Assembly (NCBI GenBank): GCA_963556255.1
Contig: OY744616.1
Coordinates: forward strand, 11,874,054-11,938,053
DNA from: Allolobophora icterica
Taxonomy: Eukaryota; Annelida; Clitellata; Crassiclitellata; Lumbricidae
Length of the DNA: 64,000 nucleotides
Direction: 5' to 3'
Position numbers and translations under genes: made by a program. Shown here in pieces: positions 11,528 to 23,700 of the stretch (position 1 is the stretch's first letter; every line of letters begins with the position of its first letter). The notes under the pieces are model-generated. The model searched no databases, was not told the origin of the DNA, and worked only from the letters and a program-made list of their open reading frames with translations.

Positions 11528-12730
11528 CTGAGTTCCAAGGAGAGCGGCGTAAATTATGGAGGGGTATATAGAATCAGGGCTGTCTTATCCACTGTGCCTA
11601 GGACCTACGAAACTTTCAGGGGCCTACGAAAGTCTGAAAATCTGAAAATGAGAAACTGAATGATTGATCCGGAAAATGGTAAAAGGAAAATTGGTAATAA
11701 CAGCCGATTCAAGTGCATTTTTTATATAGACGACAGATCGTAAAAGTAAGACCGCAAATACTGCATTATGCCATAAGTGGATATTGAATACTCAATATTA
11801 CAAAAGTAGATTGAGTTTTAAAATCAAAACTGGGTGCGCTCGTGAATCGTGATTAAACATGACGTCAAGAAATGCGTTTAGCTTTAATGCGAGTATAGTT
11901 GAGGTCTGAGATTGCAAGAGTACTAGGGCTTACGACGACCTTAAAACGGCCCTGGGTAGAATACGAAGACTTGGACGCTAGAATACTTTAGATTAGTCCG
12001 TCGTCATCGACATGATTAGTTCAAGAATTATTATTTGTGTGACTTCCTGGAGGGACAAAGGATCCTTCTTCCTCAGAGTGAGAGTGGGAAGACACACCGT
12101 GAGAAAATGAACATCCACTCGCCTGGATTCAAACCGAGACAGACTGAGACACTTGATCACTGTCTCTTGGATTTGTAGTCTGACTCCACGGGTGGCCCAT
12201 AAAAGACAGTTGGGTCCTGTGGGCTGCAGACAGTGAATTTCCATAATACCTGTGCAAACACTGTGGTTCCTTTGCCCGGCTGGGATGACAATGTCGTTAA
12301 GGTTGACCTGCTATATATAGAGCGACTGCCGTCAAACCAGCGATGATCGTATCTGTCAATCCTCTGAATGGTTCTTAGAAACACTTAATGGTCTTATTTT
12401 ACATAGTGCTTATCCACCCCATAGGCTGTCTCTCTCTCTCTCTTTGAAGACTGATCTTCTGGAAGTTGACCTGATTAGAGCTTGGGTTTGGTGTGCAATA
12501 GGTTGATTCATTGGGCATAAGACAATGTAAAGACATAGGCCCTGTAGAAGTTCCTAAATTGAAATTGTTACTGGGAATGCAAGAGTAGCCTGCCGTCTTT
12601 TGCGGCACCTATCATTTGCAATCCAACACCTTAATGCTGTTGTAGTGCTCATTTTCCCTCTGCTGAAAACGACATATAGCCAACACAGACATTTTGTTTC
12701 TCGAGCCTTTTTAGATCCTGAGAGTTCATA

Positions 12731-12732
<2 letters not shown>
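11528..12732. other. Gene-free stretch with LINE 3' tail fragment
   Basis: The part 12440-12560 (gactgatcttctggaagttgacctgatt ... 'gtagaagttcctaa') resembles the 3' tail found after a LINE fragment at 50770-50885 and a loose piece at 29755-29860. No exon was recognised. Confidence 0.5.
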
Positions 12733-12820
<88 letters not shown>

Positions 12821-12900
12821 GTGATGGTGATGGTGATGACGACGACGACGATGATGATGATGATGATGATAATAAGAATAATAATAATGATAAGACTGGT
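12733..12900. repeat. GAT trinucleotide microsatellite
   Basis: About 29 GAT units followed by GGT/GAC/GAT/AAT variants. They create poly-Asp, poly-Met and poly-His open frames that are not genes. Confidence 0.95.
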
Positions 12901-13239
12901 AATAGTTATGGTTAGAATTGCTGGGATTTTCAAGTTCAAGAACTGTCAATACAAAGCAGTGCTGAAATAATAAGACTGTCTGGTGCCATACAAACGGTGA
13001 GAACTGTTCAAACAATTTTTTCTACTGACGTCAACGGCCTTTGTGACCATCAGATGTCGTCAAACTGTTGAATTCATCCATCCAGCACTGAAATATTGAA
13101 GTACATGCATTATGAAGTTGTTGCAACTTTCAGACTCCTTCATCTACTATTCAAGGTATCCCATAGTTCAGCCGCTCCTTCACCATCCCATTATTCCCAT
13201 AACCACCATCGGCAACCACTTCCACCATGGTGTCACTCC

Positions 13240-13370
13240 AGTTTGGCTTGGAGAGGAATGTGGTGTGAGCTCAGTGTGAGACAAGGAGGGTATGGCTTGG
13301 AGAGGAATGTGGTGTGAGCTCAGTGTGAGTCAGAGGGTGTATATTGGAGAGGAATGTGGTAGACACCACG
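13240..13370. repeat. About 55-bp tandem repeat
   Basis: The phrase 'ggcttggagaggaatgtgg' followed by 'tgtgagctcagtgtgag' occurs twice and a third partial time. No gene is seen between 12.9 and 14.3 kb. Confidence 0.75.
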
Positions 13371-14289
13371 TTAGAGAGGGCTGGTACGTGGAGATAATGA
13401 TTAACGTTAAATTGTAATAAAAATGATTGTTGTATAAGAATCAAACAGTATCACAATTAATTTTTTTTGCAGGTTCGAAAATGAAAAAATTTTGAGCAGC
13501 AGATTTCTAAAAACTGCCCACACCTGCTGGTAGATTAGTGGCCTCAGAGGTAGTATCTGCCTGGTGTAAGCTTAGTGCACATCTGGGTAATAGGGAAGAC
13601 TAGTAATTTGAGATAACTGATTGACGTGATTGTTGTGAGCCTGATCTGATGTGTAAAAATCAAACGGTATCATAATTACTTGCAGAGGTGAGATAATAAA
13701 AAAAATGTTGGGCTGCAGAGTTCTTAAGTAGAACTTCGCCCTGATAATTGAAATGTCTTAGTACTTGTAGAAGCACGCAAGCACTTTTGACGTCATCCAG
13801 TGGCACGGGTGGTTGTCGTTTTGAAACCTGAATGGCCTGAGTAGACAAAGTGCAGGAAAGAATCCCAGCAGCTTTAAATAAGGCTCTGCTGGTGTTGATT
13901 GGCGGTAGCTGTGGTGTGTGAACTCTTTCTTGAAAGCAGTGTCTGTGTGGTTCCTGTGTTGCCGCCGACGTGTCTCCATTTCACACGACAGGGCTGTTTG
14001 TTATTTCACAGTTCAGATAGAAATACGTTCAATACAATGTTTTGTAATTGTTCAGTTGATATATCATTGCAGGTGGCAAGCTATTTCTCAAGTGCTTTGC
14101 AGTGTCAGCTCAGCTGTAGGGGCAAGCACTGAGAGTTACGATAGTGTCTGCAAATAATTTTGGTTTTCTCGAAAGTGTGAACATACTCGGCCTTTTGAAC
14201 AGATACCGGAAGGTTATTCCATACAAGTGGGCCAGCAAACCGAAATGCCCGTTCACCAGTTTTTGTGTTAAATGTACATATACTCGGTT

Positions 14290-14425
14290 TTATATATAGC
14301 GACCGTATATGGCCTCAACCCTGGTCATTTTTCAATGAATTGATCTGCCGAGATCCTTCACCATCGCTGCCCGTTTGAATAGGCGCCACGCCATTTAAGG
14401 TCCCATGTACGAACCGGTGTAGCCA
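14290..14425 (+). repeat. Interspersed repeat family B, copy 1
   Basis: It contains 'gcgaccgtatatggcctc', 'gagatccttcaccat' and 'gccacgccatttaaggtccc', shared with 38515-38690 and 56625-56815. A CATC microsatellite follows it at 14425-14485. Confidence 0.75.
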
Positions 14426-14813
14426 CACATCCATCCATCCCCACTTCCATCCATCCATCCTTCCTTTCATCCATCCATCCATCCATAAATACCTCATCTT
14501 GCTGTGGATTCTTATTATTCATTTTTTCTAAATTGCGCTTACAAAACATACAATTAAATGATGAAACATGCAATGTTTCGATAGAATAATGATCGTCTGT
14601 TCCTGCGATTCAGGGATATACTAACATACTGCAACTGCTGAAATCTGAAGTTTATGATGGGACTATACATGTCATGCTCTGCTTGCAGTACAACTAGCAT
14701 AATAATCAAATATTTATGTTGCTCTAATTGGATGCATTCACATACCTTAATTGGCAGCCACACAGTCTCAAGTGGACCTGCCAGTGAACGGGAGATCACG
14801 CGCCAAATTGCTT

Positions 14814-15295
14814 GGGGTCGTCCATAAAGAACGTCCGCAAAATATGACCTACTTTGGACCCCTCCCTCCCCTTGTCCGCATTTGACCTTACCCTCCCTCC
14901 CTCCCCTTTGCGGACGTCCGCACATCTAAGCCAATTTTTAATGTCATCATCATTATTTTTACAATTATTCCACAGTACCCGTGTACGTTTAAGTGACAGT
15001 TCGGATTTCATATCGCATGATGTGCAGTAATTAATAAAAGCCTCTTTAAAGTTGCAGTAAAGATTATACATGTACCATGCAAGTGGTTTCAGGAAATCAC
15101 TTCACTGACCTTTTCGTCTTTCGGGGAAGGTTGAAACAATGTGGTGTTTAAAAAACTATCAAATTTAAAAGAAGTTTAGATGCGGACGTCCGCACTCACT
15201 GGTGATAACCCTCTCCCCCCCTTGTCCGCATGTGTCTGCGTTTCGATGACCATCCCTCCCCCCACTCATTGCGGACGTCCTTTATGGATGACCCC
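14814..15295. mobile_element. MITE, 482 bp, with inverted ends GGGGTCRTCCATAAAG
   Basis: Left end GGGGTCGTCCATAAAG and the complement of the right end GGGGTCATCCATAAAG are near-perfect inverted repeats, continuing into 'gacgtccgcaa' on both sides. An internal pair 'gcggacgtccgca' occurs at about 14913 and 15183. The flanks suggest a 3-bp duplication CTT, so it is not hAT. The superfamily was not assigned. Confidence 0.75.
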
Positions 15296-16030
15296 CTTGT
15301 GTCTGATCTTGAATGATCGTGGCGGATAAGAGCATTTGATGCTCCACTGTTCAGCTGAATACCAACACAGGACATGGGTCCCTTATCATGGAGACCATAA
15401 TTTGCATGGGGCCCATATGGGTCCAATCAAATGTTCTTGGACACGGTAAATTTACACTATGATTACATGTATGTGCACATTTTACAATGTGATCACATGG
15501 CTTATTATGTAACTTATGTACTGAGCTGTATTTGCCATTTCTTACTTTTTTATTTATATTCTTAGATTTATAGAATGAACTACTAAGTGGCACTGATAGG
15601 GTGTGCAACAGTCTACTATCTACAGATGATTTTAATTTGCTGAAAAGTGTGAAGTCGCACGGCCTGTTGAACAGGTGTCGGATGGCTATTTCCATACATG
15701 TATGTAAACCAAAATGCCCGTTCAGCTGTTTTTGGATTCAATGTGGAAAGTATGTGACATGATTAAGTGTGGGTTTTTCGACAGTAGGAATGTGATTGGT
15801 GTGAAAGTACGGTTTAATTTTTTCTGTTAACATGCGATTTAACGCGTTACTGATTCCCACTGTGTACGAGGGCAATGACCTTAGCCATTAATCTACCCAC
15901 CTGCGCATGATATATTGCTTTATTTAAATTATTTAGTGCTATAAATGTTTTAGGATATGGTTGTGTATGCGTGCGTTTTTATGTGTATATGTTGATATGA
16001 GTTTGTGTTTATTATATGTGTATTTGTATG
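15296..16030. other. Gene-free stretch
   Basis: About 15650-15760 resembles 14190-14290 ('gcccgttca' region), suggesting another repeat. No exon was seen. Confidence 0.4.
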
Positions 16031-16034
16031 TTTG

Positions 16035-16036
16035 CG

Positions 16037-16076
<40 letters not shown>

Positions 16077-16203
16077 AGTAGTTTCTGTACAAATGTACAG
16101 TTTATGCTTTAATGTGTATGGGAGAGACAGACAGAGACAGAGAGGGAGACAGAGAAGAAGAGAGACAGAGGAGAGACAGAGACAGAGAGAGACAGAGAGT
16201 TGA
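16035..16203. repeat. TG microsatellite followed by GAGACA-type repeat
   Basis: A run of about 18 TG units at 16035-16072 and a purine-rich 'gagacagagagg' repeat at 16118-16200. Confidence 0.9.
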
Positions 16204-16967
16204 GGTTTAGAGAGTTTTTTTTCAGTATGTAATCTTATATGTAGTCGTTGTTAGAGATTGTATGTATAAATACTTGTGCTCATGTTCACATCGGCATGTA
16301 CCAGAGTCTTGTATGTATATGTAGCTGTTTGCTTGAGATTGTATTTATACATAATTATGCTGGTATGTGCATCTGCGTGTACCACGGTAGTTTTTTGGGT
16401 GGCAGTGACACATTAAGAAAACGTAATGGTATTTCGCGTGATTTGCATCGTGTGTCTGGTTTTCTGTTTTTCAATGGCACATTGTATTCAGAGTTCAACC
16501 AGCTGCTCCAGACTGTTTACCTCTAACGACGCATCATTTCATTGATCTTGCACAACAACAACAACTGGGTAGGACAGCTGGATTGAGGGGTTTGGGGGTC
16601 TGTTGCCGTGAGTGCCTGTGAAAGAGCTTGTTCCCGCGACTTCGCCTTTTGGGGCGTTGTAGAAATCGCGAGATTTCGATCAAGTCGACCTCTCTTCCTT
16701 GTCACACGTCTAGTAAATGCTATCCATTTCTGTAGAGTCTGAATTTCATTCAGAGGTATTTCGTTAACGTGTTGGGACACTAATAAATTTTCTTCAAAAC
16801 TATCAAGACTTTCTTAGTAGTCTTAAAGTGCTGGGGTATTCATAAGTTTTCTTTCTAGTCACATTCATCGCTACCCTTCGTCCCTCCATGTTGAAATAGC
16901 CATCATATTCCCAGACGGCTAAGCCAACCAAACTTAGAAACTCGAGGACAAACAACACAGGCACATT

Positions 16968-17371
16968 CAGAGGCGCGTTTACATGTAGGCGCGCGCCTAG
17001 GGCCCCCAAATCTCGGAGGGCCCAAACGATGGAAAATATTTTTTCCAATTATGGAATTATGATATCCAATACAATTTGTGATGAATTTGTGACATTAATG
17101 GAGACTATTTAAGAGCTCAATTTATTCAATGGCGACGTATTTCGCGTTTGTTGTTGATGCAACCCCCGATGTAAGTTTTTTTTACTAAAAATAATGCATT
17201 AAATCAAATAACTTCACATTCCTTGAAAATAGCTTCTATAACTAATCATAATTACGGTGCCAGTGTAACAAAAACGGCTTCAAGTTCAACTTCGGACTCT
17301 CAGTCTACAAGTTCAGAAGGGTCCCCAAAATGTTTGCCCCTAGGGCCCCGTTTTCTATAAATGCGCCTCTG
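16968..17371. mobile_element. hAT-type MITE, 404 bp
   Basis: Ends CAGAGGCGCGTTTA and TAAATGCGCCTCTG are inverted repeats, followed inside by 'cctagggccccc' and 'ccctagggcccc'. They are flanked by the exact 8-bp duplication GGCACATT (16960-16967 and 17372-17379). Confidence 0.92.
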
Positions 17372-17379
17372 GGCACATT

Positions 17380-18515
17380 TGCCCAAGACCATGTTTAAAC
17401 TCCGAAAAATCATCGGCCAAGGTGGTCATGTTTATGTATATTCGTTTATTGTAATCAAATCTGGATGACACACCGCGCCCAGCGACTTCAGTTACAACGC
17501 ATTAAACAACATATTGGGTATTTGACTGCTTGTCAAAGTGCTTTGTCGGAGTCAGAGGACTTCAATTGATAAGAGACCGGTGGTGGATAGATCAAGTTCT
17601 GCCCCACAAAGACACCTTGTTGTGCCCTATGAAAACACTTTGCAGTGTTAAATGCAGTCAACAAGAGTGGCACGTGCTCAACAGCAATGGCTAGATGCCA
17701 GTGTTGGTAGGTTTATAATAAGTGGCACTTATCAATGATATTTTGTCATTTCAGTTGTTTTGCAGTTAGCACACATTCTAACCTGTAAAGTTCTTACATT
17801 AATATGAGTGTTTCCCGTTTTTCTACAAGTTTTACTGTATTGATCAGTGAGTTGCTGGTTCCAGTTCCACTATATTGATAATAATAATAATTATTATTGC
17901 TGGTTCCAGTTTCACTATATTGATAGCATTTGTTTCGCTCTGAATGATAAATGGTATCGCTCCACAAATACAGAGATGATGCTATCCATGAGATACAGTG
18001 CATATTTCAAGGAATTTAGACTACTGGGACAAAATTTTGGAACTCGTCTCTAAAAAACTTTTATGACCTTTTTGGGAATTCATCTCCTGAAAAAGTTGAT
18101 GACCTTTTTTTAGGAATTCATCTCCTGAAAAAGTTGATGACCTTTTTTGGGGAATTTCCTGGCAATGCGTTTACTGATTCTTATTTTACTACTGGGGCAT
18201 ATCTTAAAAGTCTTGCAACATTTTCTCCCACTAGTTATACTTTAAACATACATTGCCTGGGACAAATCAGCCTAACTACTGGGACAAATCCTAACACTAC
18301 TGGGACATTTGTCCCACTAGTTATACAGTTAAAATATGAGATATCATGAATGCCGTATCTAGTTGTAGTGACATACAAGTTTTTCTTCACAAATTCTTGC
18401 CTTGAACAGAACCTGGTAACATAACATTAGAATATCTTGTCTGCAGAGTACTTTTAAGAGATTATTCAACTCGTTAAAATGTCGGATCCTATGTTTTTGG
18501 AGTCACACGTCATAG
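17380..18515. other. Gene-free stretch with shared repeat pieces
   Basis: The part 18060-18160 has two copies of a 'ggaattcatctcctgaaaaagttgatgacc'-type unit that reappears, inverted, inside the MITE at 36837-37141. The part 18245-18345 ('ctactgggacaaatcc', 'gggacatttgtccc') matches 55590-55665. Confidence 0.6.
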
Positions 18516-18795
18516 AATAGAGACGACTTTAGATAACTTGTGACTTTGAATATCTCGTGTCTTTAGATAACTCGTGTCTTTAGCTCATGACCTTAGATAA
18601 CTCATTGCTTTAGATGACTCATCACTTTAGGTAACTCATCACTTTTAGATAACTCGTGACTTTAGATAACTCATGACTTTAGATAACTCGTGTCTTTAGC
18701 TAGCTTGTGACCTCAGATAACTCGTTACATTAGATATCTCGTCACTTTAGGTAACGTCACTAGATAACTCTTGACCTTAGTTAACTTGTGACTTT
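18516..18795. repeat. 16-17-bp minisatellite
   Basis: Around fifteen imperfect copies of 'ctttagataactcgtga'. Confidence 0.9.
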
Positions 18796-19519
18796 TCGGT
18801 TCAACCTTTATACATAGAATTGACGAGTTTATGTTGTCGACTTCTTAATGGTCGTTGCTGAGTAGTTGAAAATGCGCATTGAATAGAAGCTTTCTGCTCT
18901 CCATTGAAGTCAAGTTGAGTCAGTTGGTGCGCAGTCAAAGGTTGACCGACGCGACTTTCATTCACGAATCGTACAAGGCGAAAATAAATGTCACTCGCGT
19001 ATTGAAAGGACGCGGAGTCGTAGGATCTTTTGGTGCAGAGAATTTTCACACTCGATCATAAAGTTTATGATATTTGGAAAAGGAAATCGTGGTTTTAATG
19101 GTTTTTGCATAATAATATAAATAATTTAGCGCTCTTGGCCACGAAGGAAGCATTTCGAGATGTGATTACAAAACGGAAATGTTTATTTCCAAAAATGTAT
19201 AATTTGTTTAAGATCGGTCTGTACCCAGGATTGCTTCAGAACTAGGGGGTGGGGGTGGTCTTAATTTCAAAGAAAAACCTCATTACTCTAGGCCAAGCCT
19301 TGCACCGAGTGCCATTTGATGTATAGTGGACCATAGCCTAAATATTAATGATAATAGATTTTATATGCAAAAACTGCTCGAGTCGACTCAAAGTACTGCG
19401 CCTAGTCATCGAATATTTACTATTTTAATATATAGGCGGCACCACTTGGGCATGGGTACAGCCACCATCATCACCTTTGTGAGGTAGTTAAAACATGGTA
19501 TAAGCTATTAATCGTTTTG

Positions 19520-19760
19520 ATACACATTGTACATACATGCATGAATACATAAGTACACAGTACACACATTAGTACATACATGCATTGCATACACAAGTAT
19601 ATACATACATGCATACATAAGTACATACATGCATATGCATCAGTACATACATACATAAGTACATGCATACATACATAAGTACATACATACATACTTACAT
19701 AAGTACATGCTTATTTACCTACATACGTAAATACATACATATGTAGTACATATATTGTAC
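19520..19760. repeat. ACAT-type microsatellite
   Basis: Degenerate 'acatacat' repeats with 'aagtacatgc' variants. Cys/Tyr-rich open frames across it are artefacts. Confidence 0.85.
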
Positions 19761-20294
19761 GAACATACATGCGTATGTACAAACATTTCAGTGCAATGCA
19801 AGTATCAGTAATGTGGGCATTATGTCTAATAATCTTTGATTACTTCTGTAGTGCATGCTATCATCATGCATAAGGCATCACTCGGAAGTTGTTCTGTACC
19901 CTATAAGTTTAATTTCTATGGCATCTGTCAGAACTGTGTGGATGTGTACTACGCAGATTACACATCTAAATGGTTAGGATAATAATCTCGGTCTACAGTT
20001 AGGGTTTGTAGTCATTAGTTTCAATGGGTAAGATGATTGTCTTCTGTCCACCAATCCACTGTCCAGCACTCGTGAATAGACTGGTGCCCTGCGCTTGGCC
20101 TCCGAGTGGCGCTTTAGAAGTCTGGAGATTATGATTACGAAACAGTTAACTGATTGAATACTGATACAGGCATTTTTGCGAATGAAGATATAGCTGAATA
20201 AATGAATGAAATGATTAACATTGACAGTCCTTCATGTGGGATAAATGATGAAAAAAGCTTGTTATTGATTGGCTAATTTGATTGTTTACATTTG

Positions 20295-20625
20295 ATTGAT
20301 TGACTGATTCGCTCACTCACTCACTTGCTAACTCACTAACTCGCTCGTGAACTCACTCGCTCACTCACTCACACACTCACTGATTCACTCACTTGCTAAC
20401 TCACTAACTGTCTTGCTTGCTCACTCACTCGCTCACTGATTTACTCACTCGCTAACTCACTAACTTGCTCGCTCACTCACTCACTCATGCGCTAACTCAC
20501 TAACTTGCTCGCTCGCCCACTCACTCACTCACTCACTGATTTACTCACTCGCTAACTTACTAACTTGCTCGCTCACTCACTCACTCACTGATTAACTCAC
20601 GCGCTCACTCACTTACTCACTGATA
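20295..20625. repeat. CTCA-type tandem repeat in PLOD upstream DNA
   Basis: 'ctcactcactcgctaactcactaact' units, imperfect, about 330 bp long, ending about 90 bp before the first visible PLOD exon. Confidence 0.9.
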
Positions 20626-20718
20626 TGGATGGGTTATTGCTATACAATATTACAAAGATGATTGATGAAATTGTCCTTTACTTGATTGATTGATTCTCGG
20701 TTGATTGTCTGGCTGTAG

Positions 20719-23700
20719 GTGAATTGCTCGTACTGACTGTTGCAACACAAGCGACGGATGGCTTTCAGAGATTCATGAAGTCAGCCGACAGACACGGCCT
20801 CAATGTCACGGTCTGTCACCTACGCATGCCAGTTAACTCTCTCTGCCTGACAGCTAATTAGTTCCATGTTGTGGAGATTCATTGAAGAAGTTTAACGATC
20901 CATTGTGGGCAACCTAATTGTAGCAATCTTTGCATATCCAGCCAGGGTTGTATATTAATTTTACAGATCTAGGGGTTGCGTAGTTACAGATCTAGGGGTT
21001 GTGTAGTTACAGATCTAGGGGTTGTGTAGTTACAGATCTAGGGGTTGTGTAGTTACAGATCTAGGGGTCGTGTAGTTACAGATCAAGGGGTTGTGTAGTT
21101 ACAGATCAAGGGGTTGTGTAGTTACAGATCAAGGGGTTGTGTAGTTACAGATCAAGGGGTTGTGTAGTTACAGAACTAGGGGTTGTGTAGTTACAGATCT
21201 AGGGGGTGTGTAGTTACAGATCTAGGGGTTGTATAGTTACAGATCTAGGGGTTGTGTAGTTGCAGCTCTAGGGGTTGTGTAGTTGCAGCTCTAGGGGTTG
21301 TGTAGTTACAGATCTAGGGGTTGTGTAGTTACAGATGTAGGGGGTGTATAGTTACAGATGTAGGGGGTGTGTAGTTACAGATCTAGGGGGTGTGTAGTTA
21401 CAGATCTAGGGGTTGTATAGTTACAGATCTAGGGGTTGTGTAGTTACAGATCTATGGGTTGTATAGTTACAGATCTAGGGGTTGTGTAGTTACAGATCTA
21501 GGGGTTGTGTAGTTGCAGCTCTAGGGGTTGTGTAGTTGCAGCTCTAGGGGTTGTGTAGTTACAGATCTAGGGGTTGTGTAGTTACAGATGTAGGGGGTGT
21601 ATAGTTACAGATGTAGGGGGTGTATAGTTACAGATGTAGGGGGTGTGTAGTTACAGATCTAGGGGGTGTGTAGTTACAGATCTAGGGGTTGTATAGTTAC
21701 AGATCTAGGGGTTGTGTAGTTACAGATCTATGGGTTGTATAGTTACAGATCTAGGGGTTGTGTAGTTACAGATCTAGGGGTTGTGTAGTTACAGATCTAG
21801 GGGTTGTGTAGTTACAGATCTAGGGGTTGTGCAGTTGCAGATCTATGGGTTGTATAGTTACAGATCTAGGAGTTGTGTAGTTACAGATCTAGGGGTTGTG
21901 TAGTTACAGATCTAGGGGTTGTGTAGTTACAGATCTAGGGTTGTATAATTACATATCTAGGGTTGCATATGTACATATCTAGGGTAGTATATTTACAGAT
22001 CTAGGGTTGTATATTTTCATATCTAGGGTTGTATATGTACATATTAGGGTGTTTTTATGATGCACATGATTTTTTTAACTCAAGGATCTTTTAACGGCCA
22101 GGTCGAATTATCATGCCAATTAGCGTATAAACGCCATACCCGAAATTATATCGCGATAGCTGAACATTTAGGACTGGCGCAAGGCGACCGAAATTAGGAA
22201 CCCGGTGACCTGTCTCGTTTTGGCCAAAATTTTAGACGTTACGATGTCTGTTCTTCGTGTTTTCGATCTTCAACATAATTCTAGTAATTAATTAAGCTAT
22301 TGTGGTTTTCTAGAGGAGACACCTGGTGCTACATCAATAGCATGGTATTTAACGCGAGTGGCTCTCTCCCTTGGTAAGAGTATGTGTTTGATCCCCGAAT
22401 GAGTTTGTGCCAATCAGATAATGTCGTGGTTTCCGATCGGAGCAATCTGTCTACAACAATAATCCCTCGCCCATGACGATATCGTGCAAGCATGGCGGTA
22501 GCGACGGAGGTTTCTCTGTTGGCAACATCATCTGAGGAAGAGGCGTCATCAAATAGCTCAGAAAGAGAACCAGAACCTTCAACGTCAGCTGGACCACCAA
22601 AGCGGCGAAAGGGAACAATCTCTGTAGTTACCCGTGATGTTGCAGCAGCTCTAGACCTACCAAAACCAGCAGCAGGAATGCCTCTCACATTTTCTCTGCT
22701 CTCGCTGCATCCAATCTATATGCACCACCAGCTGGTGATCTGATCATCAGTCCTTCTGCTATCCATCGAGCAAGGAAGGATAACCGTGCAGCCCTAGCAG
22801 CTGAGATTCGTGAATCTTTCGATCCGAAGGTTCCCCTTACTGGGACGGCAAGATCATGCCAGATTTTACAGAAACTGGACGAGTGTGCGTTGATCGTCTT
22901 CCAATAATGGTATCTGTTAAGGATGTGATCAAACTATTGGCCATCCCCAAACTCCAATCCGGGACTGCTGCCTTCATGGCAGATGCGTGTTTGGCCGAGA
23001 TCAGAAGTTGGGGATTGGAAGACAGAATCGTGGCCATGTGTTTCGACACAACGGCGAGTAACACGGGTTGCAAGGGCGGCGTATGCATCAAGCTGGAAAA
23101 GCGAATTAGGAAAAGACCTCTTGAACCTTGCCTGTCGACATCATGTTTCTGAAATTGTTCTGGAAAAGGTATTTTCACTGCATGATTCTGTAAGGTCTCC
23201 AAAATTGGAACTCTTCAGTCATTTCCGTGACTTCTGGCCGCAAATCGATCAGACCAAGTATCGCACAGCAATGGAGGACAAAGACGCAGCACAAAGAGTC
23301 AAAGAAATTCGAGAGAATGGCATCACCTTCGCACTGCAGCAACCGAATGCTGAATACCACAGAGACGATTACGAAGAGCTACTAGAACTAACATTCATTT
23401 TCCTAGGAGGAATTCAACCGAAAGGAATAAAGTTCAGGTACCCAGGGGCATTTCACCGCGCGCGTTGGATAGCACGTGCGATTTATGCAATCAAGATGTG
23501 GCTTTTCAGAGAGCAGTTTCCCATTCAACAACACCAGAGGGCATCTCGACAATCTTACTCTCAAAAGATGTGGAATCATCTACTTCGAGTTTCACTTTTT
23601 GTGACCACAACCTACGTGGAGTACTGGTTCACCTGTACATCACCCAATGAAGCCCCAAGGAACGATCTTCAATTCTTGAAGGCAATCCATGCTTACCCAG

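Noticed and set aside
12554..13015. Open frames with poly-Asp, poly-Met, poly-His or poly-Ile
   Set aside because: They are translations of a GAT microsatellite.
19215..19455. Transposon with CTGTACCCA ends
   Set aside because: The two ends match over only about ten bases and no target duplication was found.
19471..19692. Cys-rich secreted peptide on the minus strand
   Set aside because: It is a translation of the ACAT microsatellite.
11500..20718. Signal-peptide first exon of PLOD
   Set aside because: Expected upstream of 20719, ending in phase 1, but no candidate with a hydrophobic leader and good donor stood out from repeat-derived frames.
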